Assembly: GCA_013329295.1 (NCBI GenBank)
Contig: DUKP01000226.1
Location: 8,648-13,861, forward strand
Source: Candidatus Poseidoniaceae archaeon
Lineage (GTDB): Archaea > Thermoplasmatota > Poseidoniia > Poseidoniales > Poseidoniaceae
Reading direction: 5' to 3'
Length of the DNA stretch: 5,214 bases
The notes below the pieces were generated by a model that saw only the letters and a list, made by a program, of their open reading frames with translations, did no database searches and was not told the origin of the DNA. A program made the translations under genes and the position numbers. Below, piece after piece: positions 1 to 5,214 of the stretch (positions are counted from its first letter, which is position 1; each line of letters starts with the position of its first letter).

Positions 1-2274
1 GATGGACAACCAACAGGTGCTGCTGCAGGTGCTGATTGGATGGGTGGCGATTTTGAAGGAGTTACTGCGAAAATTGAATCAGGTTATTTTGCCAATCTTG
101 GTGTTAATGTATTGTGGTTAACGCCATTCAATACCAATGCACAAGGGACTGGTATCGCCGCCGATGGTGTTCATGATGTGTCTGCGTTCCATGGCTATTG
201 GCCAATTGAAGCAAGAGAAGTAGACCCTAGACTTGGAACAGCAGATCAACTCAAAGAAATGATTGACGCAGCTCACAATTCTGGCATTAGAGTAATGATG
301 GATTATGTGGTAAATCACGTCCATCAAGACCACACATATTACCAAGACAATCCAGAATGGTTCAACCAAGGTTGTATTTGCGGCACTGAAAATTGTGATT
401 GGACCGAACATCGTTTAGATTGCCAATTCACTTCTTACATGCCAGATGTAAATTGGAAGGTAAGAGAGGCTTCTGAACAATTTATTGAAGATGCATTATG
501 GTGGTTAGAAGAATTTGATTTAGATGGTGCTCGAATCGATGCAGTAAAACACGTTGATGACCTTGCAGTAACTAATTTAGCGACTAGAATCAATGAACGA
601 TTTGAGACCGTCGGCACTGATTATTATCTCAAAGGCGAGACTGCTATGGGCTGGTCTGGCGATAATTTAGCCGACAATCAGTTCCAATATGAGACCATCA
701 ATCGCTACATTGGTGAAAACTCTCTTGATGGCCAAGCAGATTTTGTATTGTATCATGCAGTTGTTGATAATGTATTCACTCAAGAAGCAAGAAATTACCA
801 TCATCTCGATTATTGGACCAATAGAAGCCAAGACCAATATGTTCCAGGTGCAGTTATGGTGCCATATGTCGGCAGCCATGATGTTCCGCGTTTAGCCAGC
901 AGGTCAGATAGAGGGACTGGAGATGCATACAATCAATGGCAAGAACAAGGATTACCCGGCCAGCCAGGTACCGATGAAACCTACCAAAGAGTCTTACAAG
1001 CCTATGGCTGGTTGTTGACAACACCTGGTGCGCCATTACTGTATTACGGTGACGAGTATGGGGAATATGGCGGTGCTGACCCGGATAATCGGCACATGTA
1101 CCGAGACTCAGACAATTGGAATGACCGTGAAAGTGCCTTGTATGAAGATATCTCAGCATTAGGCCAACTCCGAGCAAACTCAATCGCATTAAAACAAGGC
1201 ACCTATTCAACTCGTTATGTGAGTCCAGATTTACTAATCTATGACATGTCTCATTCCGAGCAAAACATGTCGATAATTCTAAATCGAGGCCCAGCCACGA
1301 CTTATGATGGATTTGATACTGGCGACATTGTTAGATTTGGTGACACTTTCATCTCTTCTACTACTACCTCAATACCGGCAAATTCAGTAACTGTAATTGA
1401 GCTTGATGCAGTAATTCAACCGCCACCTAGAGATCAAGATAGTCACTGTTTAATCGTAAATAATTTCACAATGAATACTACTTACTTCATTACTTTAGAT
1501 TTGACAAATACTTGTGACAAAGACCTCCATTACCCGGGAGTTAATAGCTCAGTAGACAATGATTTGGTAGAAGGTTTCCCTGACTACACCGAATGGTTCT
1601 ACCTAATACCCCCTAATTCTTCGTACAATATGTCATGGCAATTGTCAGTCAATGAGACAATACCAAATGGTACTGAGGTAACACTTACTTTCAATGCTTC
1701 AATATTGAGTTGTAGTGATGATGATAATTCATCTCAATGGCATTATTGCCCAATTTCAGGTTTGACTCATACATTTTTAGTAAACCATCTATCTAATTCT
1801 AGTGATTCTACAGATCCTTCAGATGATGTTACTACGGTTTTAGGCTGTACCGATTCATCAGCCACCAATTTTGACTCTGATGCTACTGAGGACGATGGTT
1901 CATGTGAATATCCTCCCGAAACTGTTCTTGGCTGTACAGATTCCTTGGCGCTGAATTTTGCTGCTAATGCCAATCAGGATGATGGCACATGTCAATATGA
2001 AACAGATTTACCAGATAATAATTCAACGGATAATGAAACCGATGATAGTACTCAAAACAATACCGATAGTGTAGATGATGATGGGCAGAATAATACTGGT
2101 GATAGTGTTGATAATAGTGGTCAAACAAATGATACTAATGCTAATAATGATTCACAAATAGTGACCGATGCAGAAGAAAAATCTTCATTGGCAGACTTTG
2201 CTAGAAATGGACTTGCAGTTGCAGTATTTTGTGGCTTAGTGATACTATTTTTCACGACGATGCGCAAGAAATAA
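1..2274 (+). CDS. GH13 alpha-amylase family glucanohydrolase, surface-anchored, 5' partial
   Basis: Hydrolyses alpha-1,4-glucan, probably outside the cell. The frame is open from base 1, so the ATG at 40 is internal (it lies in a W-M-G-G-D motif) and the N-terminus with any signal peptide is missing; 757 residues are visible. Numbering from base 1, the GH13 motifs are complete: region I DYVVNH (101-106), region II DGARID with nucleophile D180 then KH, region III GE with acid/base E213, and region IV GSHD with D294. YYGDEYGEYGGADPDNR (348-364) follows. The Ser before His-Asp and this last motif resemble neopullulanase/cyclomaltodextrinase-type GH13, so exact specificity is uncertain. Domain B carries C125, C127, C132 and C141. 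A beta domain ends near 465. Then come an unidentified beta-rich domain (about 481-600; C483, C505, C571, C583), two GCTD repeats (614-666), an Asn/Asp/Ser/Thr-rich stalk (about 668-722) and a transmembrane helix (about 737-753) ending MRKK. The tail implies a cell-surface enzyme anchored at its C-terminus. It converges on the phosphorylase gene with no gap. Confidence 0.93.
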   Translation, partial: DGQPTGAAAGADWMGGDFEGVTAKIESGYFANLGVNVLWLTPFNTNAQGTGIAADGVHDVSAFHGYWPIEAREVDPRLGTADQLKEMIDAAHNSGIRVMMDYVVNHVHQDHTYYQDNPEWFNQGCICGTENCDWTEHRLDCQFTSYMPDVNWKVREASEQFIEDALWWLEEFDLDGARIDAVKHVDDLAVTNLATRINERFETVGTDYYLKGETAMGWSGDNLADNQFQYETINRYIGENSLDGQADFVLYHAVVDNVFTQEARNYHHLDYWTNRSQDQYVPGAVMVPYVGSHDVPRLASRSDRGTGDAYNQWQEQGLPGQPGTDETYQRVLQAYGWLLTTPGAPLLYYGDEYGEYGGADPDNRHMYRDSDNWNDRESALYEDISALGQLRANSIALKQGTYSTRYVSPDLLIYDMSHSEQNMSIILNRGPATTYDGFDTGDIVRFGDTFISSTTTSIPANSVTVIELDAVIQPPPRDQDSHCLIVNNFTMNTTYFITLDLTNTCDKDLHYPGVNSSVDNDLVEGFPDYTEWFYLIPPNSSYNMSWQLSVNETIPNGTEVTLTFNASILSCSDDDNSSQWHYCPISGLTHTFLVNHLSNSSDSTDPSDDVTTVLGCTDSSATNFDSDATEDDGSCEYPPETVLGCTDSLALNFAANANQDDGTCQYETDLPDNNSTDNETDDSTQNNTDSVDDDGQNNTGDSVDNSGQTNDTNANNDSQIVTDAEEKSSLADFARNGLAVAVFCGLVILFFTTMRKK
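1840..1998 (+). repeat. Two GCTD...DDGSC-type repeats in the amylase tail
   Basis: Residues 614-637 and 643-666 are two copies of the pattern L-G-C-T-D-S-x-A-x-N-F-x(6)-D-D-G-[ST]-C-x-Y, starting 29 residues apart. Each copy has two cysteines (C616/C635 and C645/C664), which suggests one disulfide per copy. The Asp-rich loop could bind calcium, but that is inference. Such repeats are common near the C-termini of secreted proteins in marine archaea and some marine bacteria, usually as spacers or attachment modules next to an anchor. Here they sit between the unidentified beta-rich domain and the Asn/Asp stalk. Confidence 0.85.
2056..2124 (+). repeat. Imperfect tandem duplication in the stalk
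   Basis: Residues 686-696 (NNTDSVDDDGQ) and 697-708 (NNTGDSVDNSGQ) are imperfect copies of one 11-12 residue unit. At the DNA level both run AA[CT]AATAC[CT]...GATAGTGT[AT]GAT. The unit lies in the low-complexity stalk (about 2002-2166), which is rich in AAT and GAT codons and reads D/N/S/T almost throughout. Each unit begins with an N-N-T sequon. The arrangement fits growth of a glycosylated spacer by repeat expansion. Confidence 0.7.
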
Positions 2275-3924
2275 TCATTCAAAAGCATCGTAAAATCGCT
2301 TGTATTCAGCAATCATTCTGGCGCCAGTAAATCTCGCTGAGGTTGCAATACTTGAGCGCATAATGTTGGCCCAAGCCGATCCACCCTTTTCCCATGTAGG
2401 GATAACTTGATGTTCAAGGACAGAGTAAATATTTTCAGCATCTCTATCGTCATCTCTATCATCTTCTGATTCACCAATAGCCCAACCGTTGACACCATGC
2501 TGACATCCTTCAGGCCACCAACCATCTAAGATTGAGCAATTAGGCACGCCATTCATTGCCGCTTTCATCCCCGAAGTCCCAGATGCTTCCATTGGTCGAA
2601 TTGGGTTGTTGAGCCAAATATCAACACCACTGGTAATTGCCAGCCCAGTATCCATGTCATAATTTTCTAGGAAAGCCACAGGTATTTCTTGTTCTAAATG
2701 CTTAGCACTACCGTAAATATCTCTGATTAGTTGCTTACCCCCCTCATCTCTTGGATGAGCTTTACCGGAGAATACAAACTGAATTTTACCCCCACCAATT
2801 TCACTAAGCCGGGCTAAATCTTTGAACACCAAATTTGCTCTTTTGTAGGTAGCAAAACGTCGAGCAAAACCAATCGTCAATCGATTTTCTTCAAGCTCTA
2901 CACCAGTAGAAATTTTGACCAATTCCCGAAAGATTCGTCGATTTTTACTTCTCGCCGCCATTAAATCTTCATCTGATAATGTTCCAGCATAACCAAGTTG
3001 TGTTGGGTCTTGTTTCCAACCAGGCAATTTATCATCGTATAATTCAGCCATTGTTGGAGAAGTCCAAGTAATATGGTGCACTCCATTGGTAAGCGGGTGA
3101 ATGTGATAATTATCGAACATGGTCGATGCTACCTGAGCGTTTAGATTTGAGACAGCATTGACTTGTTCAGCCAAAGCAACTGCTAGATGGGACATTGAGC
3201 AACGAGCGCCATCTTCAGGGTCGCCAACCGATTTGACTAATTCAACAGCGTCTTTAGGCATTAAGTCACCTAATACTTCATTGACATCGTCCCATTCAAA
3301 GCGGTCATGACCTGCAGGAACTGGAGTGTGAGTCGTGAACAAAATTTTCTTGCTTAGGTCTTCTCTAGTCCATCCTTGTTTGAGCAATTCTAACAGCGCA
3401 AAGGTACAATGTCCTTCATTGAGGTGTAATCCAGAGAATTCCTTTCTTAAAGTGTTCAATAACCTAACACCGCCCACCCCGAGCAAGTACTCTTGTCTAA
3501 TTCTGACATCATCATTACCACCATACAATCTAGCACCAAGACGTTGATGATATTCAGAATTCTTAGGATGGTGTGTATCAAGGAAGTATACAGGAACGAT
3601 GTGCCCGGTTACTCCAACCACCTCAACTTTCCAAATCCTCGAGTATAAAGTTCCACCATCAAGAGGTAAAGCCAAATCCAGCCCAGTGTCAATCAAATGG
3701 TCGGCTGGATCAATTGCGCCGAAACTTTCAGTTTGATTACCATCAGAATCGATATGTTGTCGACCGTATCCTTCTCGGTATAGCAAAGTTATCGCAATTA
3801 AATCGATTTCAGCATCAGCAGCAGACTTGACATGGTCTCCCGCTAAAACACCTAATCCGCCAGAGTAAGTATGTAATTCGGACCATAATCCGATTTCTGC
3901 TGTGAAGTACCCAACAAGCCCCAT
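2275..3924 (-). CDS. glgP: Alpha-glucan phosphorylase (GT35), short form
   Basis: PLP-dependent cytoplasmic enzyme releasing glucose-1-phosphate from the non-reducing ends of alpha-1,4-glucan. The 549-residue protein starts directly at the family's glycine-rich motif YFTAEIG...YSGGLGVLAGD (6-30). It then shows LNEGH (168-172), TTHTP (197-201), GVHHITW (281-287), RRFATYKR (355-362) with the phosphate-site Arg356/Lys361 pair, SGKAHP (386-391) and EASGTSGMKAAMNG (446-459), in which K454 is the expected PLP lysine. No catalytic motif is missing. The start is well fixed: the only in-frame codons between the ATG and an upstream TAA (3937-3939) are not starts. The protein therefore lacks the N-terminal extension (DUF3417-type) of the roughly 800-residue bacterial relatives; short forms are known in archaea. 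No clear Shine-Dalgarno sequence precedes it (GAAAGA-ATG). It follows the malQ-type gene by 57 bases, and its TGA abuts the amylase TAA. Confidence 0.95.
   Translation of the reverse strand: MGLVGYFTAEIGLWSELHTYSGGLGVLAGDHVKSAADAEIDLIAITLLYREGYGRQHIDSDGNQTESFGAIDPADHLIDTGLDLALPLDGGTLYSRIWKVEVVGVTGHIVPVYFLDTHHPKNSEYHQRLGARLYGGNDDVRIRQEYLLGVGGVRLLNTLRKEFSGLHLNEGHCTFALLELLKQGWTREDLSKKILFTTHTPVPAGHDRFEWDDVNEVLGDLMPKDAVELVKSVGDPEDGARCSMSHLAVALAEQVNAVSNLNAQVASTMFDNYHIHPLTNGVHHITWTSPTMAELYDDKLPGWKQDPTQLGYAGTLSDEDLMAARSKNRRIFRELVKISTGVELEENRLTIGFARRFATYKRANLVFKDLARLSEIGGGKIQFVFSGKAHPRDEGGKQLIRDIYGSAKHLEQEIPVAFLENYDMDTGLAITSGVDIWLNNPIRPMEASGTSGMKAAMNGVPNCSILDGWWPEGCQHGVNGWAIGESEDDRDDDRDAENIYSVLEHQVIPTWEKGGSAWANIMRSSIATSARFTGARMIAEYKRFYDAFE
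2439..2462. repeat. 12-base tandem duplication inside glgP
   Basis: CATCTCTATCGT is followed at once by CATCTCTATCAT, two 12-base copies with one mismatch. On the minus strand they encode most of the acidic stretch DDRDDDRDA (488-496) of the phosphorylase, just after the GWAIG motif. Related enzymes also have a variable acidic loop here, so an in-frame slippage duplication that is tolerated is the simplest reading. Confidence 0.6.
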
Positions 3925-3981
3925 TCTTTCAACCGGTTACTAAGGGGGGTTATGATAATGACCCTAAATGAATAAGTATCA
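3925..3981 (-). promoter_or_regulatory. Intergenic gap upstream of glgP with a weak TATA-like element
   Basis: This 57-base spacer lies between the malQ-type stop and the glgP start and is the only non-coding stretch in the window. Read on the minus strand it contains TTATCATAA (3950-3958), centred about 30 bases before the ATG. That is where an archaeal TATA box would sit for a nearly leaderless transcript. After it come a run of six C and the 8-base palindrome AACCGGTT (3931-3938). The match to a TATA consensus is poor, and read-through from the upstream gene is equally plausible. No hairpin plus oligo-T terminator is seen. Confidence 0.25.
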
Positions 3982-5214
3982 TTAGTTTAGCTCATTCCAG
4001 TCAAATCGCCATTGCCAATTTCCTTTTTCAACACCTGGAACATTCATACGGCCTGAAGAATCAAGTCTCAAAATATCTTGTAGTGGAATTATACAAAGTG
4101 GCGAGACACAGTTCTTTGCTAATTCAATAATCGAGCCAGCAATATCATCAGTTTCACCAGTAATAGTAGTAACATTTGACTTTGTCAACTGATCTGCTGA
4201 AGCCCACCAACCAAGAATTGTATCATTATCGTGAGTTCCAGTATAAACTACTTGCATAGCGCTAATGTTGTCTGGGTGGTGCGGGCTTTTATCGGCATCT
4301 TCTCCGAATCCAAACTGAAGAATGGCCATGCCGCGCAAATTAAATTGTAATCGTAAATCCACAACCTCTTGTGGAATAATACCCAAATCCTCAGCGATAA
4401 TTCTCTTTTCGTCGCCAGCAACATCAACCAATTCACTGATTATTTTCGCCTTTGGTGCATCTTGCCAAACACCGATAACGCCGTCTTCGGCATCTCTTGG
4501 AACAGCCCAAGCAGAATGGAATCCTCTGAAATGGTCGATTCTAACTATGTCAAAGAGCCTCAGCATACGAGCCATTCGTTGACGCCACCAACGCCAACCA
4601 GTCTTTTCATGCTCTTCCCAGTTATACAATACAGTATTCCATTTCTGGCCAGTTTCACTAAAGTAATCTGGGGGGACTCCCGCAACAACTGTCGGCAAAC
4701 CCTTGTCATCTAATTGGAACAATTCAGGATTAGCCCAAACATCGGCGGAGTGGTGGGAAATGAATATCGGCAAATCTCCAATCAAATCTATTCCCATTTC
4801 ATTGGCTTGCTGCTTCATCGTTAACCATTCATGTTGAAAGATTCCTTGGCGAGTAATTTCTGGGGATATTTTGTTGCGCCATTTAGCCAACGCCCCCGGC
4901 TCTCTATTGCGTAAATCATGTGGCCATTCTGTCCAGTTTTTACCCGGGAATTGTTCAGTAATTGTTGCAAATAAAGCCCAATCATCTAACCAAAAGGATT
5001 CTTCAGTCAAGTCACCAACCTCGTCCGAGGAACAAATTCCATAATGCCCAGCAAAAGCTGATGGTGAAGCATAAGGAGAGTTATGTTTATCTGGAGGGGT
5101 TAAAGGTAAAAATTGCCATTTCGAGTAATTATTTTGTTTGAGATAATGTAAGAATTTCTTACTATCCGATATTTTCCCATTAGGCAAGGAAGTCAAGTGA
5201 CATAGAACACCGAT
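3982..5214 (-). CDS. malQ: 4-alpha-glucanotransferase (amylomaltase, GH77), compact, 5' partial
   Basis: Cytoplasmic disproportionating enzyme that moves maltodextrin segments between chains and releases glucose. The frame stays open to the right edge. The first visible residues, GVLCHLTSLP, match the conserved amylomaltase N-terminal motif (GVLLHPTSLPG), so only a few residues are missing and the TTG at 5194-5196 is not the start. Numbering the 410 visible residues from the edge: SPYASPSAFAG (46-56), GDLPIFI (146-152), VVAGVPPDYFSETGQ (176-190), RIDHFRGF with nucleophile D227, AEDLG with acid/base E275, GTHDND with D329, and GNWQWRF (398-404). All three catalytic carboxylates are present. 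The protein is short for the family (commonly about 500 residues). Most of the loss lies between SAFAG and FWLDDWALF, where about 60 residues are missing relative to Thermus amylomaltase as I recall it. WGNPLY is replaced by WNTVLY. It lies upstream of glgP on the same strand, a MalQ/MalP-like pairing. Confidence 0.93.
   Translation of the reverse strand: MGVLCHLTSLPNGKISDSKKFLHYLKQNNYSKWQFLPLTPPDKHNSPYASPSAFAGHYGICSSDEVGDLTEESFWLDDWALFATITEQFPGKNWTEWPHDLRNREPGALAKWRNKISPEITRQGIFQHEWLTMKQQANEMGIDLIGDLPIFISHHSADVWANPELFQLDDKGLPTVVAGVPPDYFSETGQKWNTVLYNWEEHEKTGWRWWRQRMARMLRLFDIVRIDHFRGFHSAWAVPRDAEDGVIGVWQDAPKAKIISELVDVAGDEKRIIAEDLGIIPQEVVDLRLQFNLRGMAILQFGFGEDADKSPHHPDNISAMQVVYTGTHDNDTILGWWASADQLTKSNVTTITGETDDIAGSIIELAKNCVSPLCIIPLQDILRLDSSGRMNVPGVEKGNWQWRFDWNELN

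Noticed and set aside
40..42. ATG at 40 as the amylase start
   Set aside because: The frame is open to base 1 and the ATG falls inside the family's G-G-D-F-E-G region, so the real start is upstream of the window.
854..1210. 118-codon open frame on the minus strand inside the amylase gene
   Set aside because: It lies wholly opposite conserved GH13 motifs, has no recognisable protein features, and is rich in His, Arg, Cys and Leu as expected for an antisense frame.
1840..2271. C-terminal sorting signal of the Bacteroidota type IX system
   Set aside because: The tail ends in a single hydrophobic helix plus RKK and not in a beta-rich sorting domain, which favours a simple membrane anchor.
2439..2462. 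12-base tandem repeat in glgP as a regulatory or phase-variable site
   Set aside because: It is in frame, has only two copies, and encodes a loop that is acidic and variable in the family. A neutral slippage event is enough.
3952..3982. Inverted repeat ATGATA (3952-3957) and TATCAT (3977-3982) near the malQ stop as a possible terminator
   Set aside because: The stem is only six A/T-rich pairs with a 19-base loop and no following oligo-T run.
4369..4713. 114-codon open frame on the plus strand inside malQ
   Set aside because: It is opposite the catalytic nucleophile and acid/base region of MalQ, with no recognisable domain or ribosome-binding signal. Treated as a shadow.

Overview
The window looks like part of an alpha-glucan (starch, glycogen or maltodextrin) utilisation locus from a marine planktonic archaeon. 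Marine Group II (Candidatus Poseidoniales) is the best guess. The evidence is indirect: a secreted enzyme with tandem GCTD...DDGSC repeats, an Asn/Asp/Ser/Thr-rich stalk full of N-glycosylation sequons, and a C-terminal membrane anchor ending in Arg-Lys-Lys, plus a short-form alpha-glucan phosphorylase, moderate-to-low GC and very tight gene packing. GCTD repeats also occur in marine bacteria such as Bacteroidota, so the assignment is inference. There is no rRNA or other decisive marker here.

Layout. Bases 1-2274 (+) hold the 3' part of a GH13 alpha-amylase-family gene whose N-terminus lies off the left edge. Its product is modular: catalytic barrel, beta domain, an unidentified Cys-paired beta-rich domain, two GCTD repeats, a sequon-rich stalk and a C-terminal transmembrane helix. 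Bases 2275-3924 (-) hold a complete short alpha-glucan phosphorylase (GT35). Its TGA stop abuts the amylase TAA with no base between them. After a 57-base gap, bases 3982-5214 (-) hold most of a compact 4-alpha-glucanotransferase (malQ type, GH77) whose first few residues lie off the right edge. The two minus-strand genes are in the order malQ then glgP and are probably co-transcribed. Apart from the 57-base gap the window is coding throughout, and no RNA genes, mobile elements or CRISPR were seen.

How the genes could work together (inference from family knowledge). The anchored amylase would cut alpha-glucan outside the cell. Imported malto-oligosaccharides would be rearranged by MalQ into longer chains plus glucose, and the phosphorylase would release glucose-1-phosphate from the longer chains. 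This is the same division of labour as bacterial MalP/MalQ. No transporter is visible.

I do not see a wholly new system. The points most worth a second look are the surface-anchoring architecture of the amylase with its extreme sequon density, the about 60-residue loss inside MalQ together with a changed conserved motif, and the back-to-back convergent stop codons.
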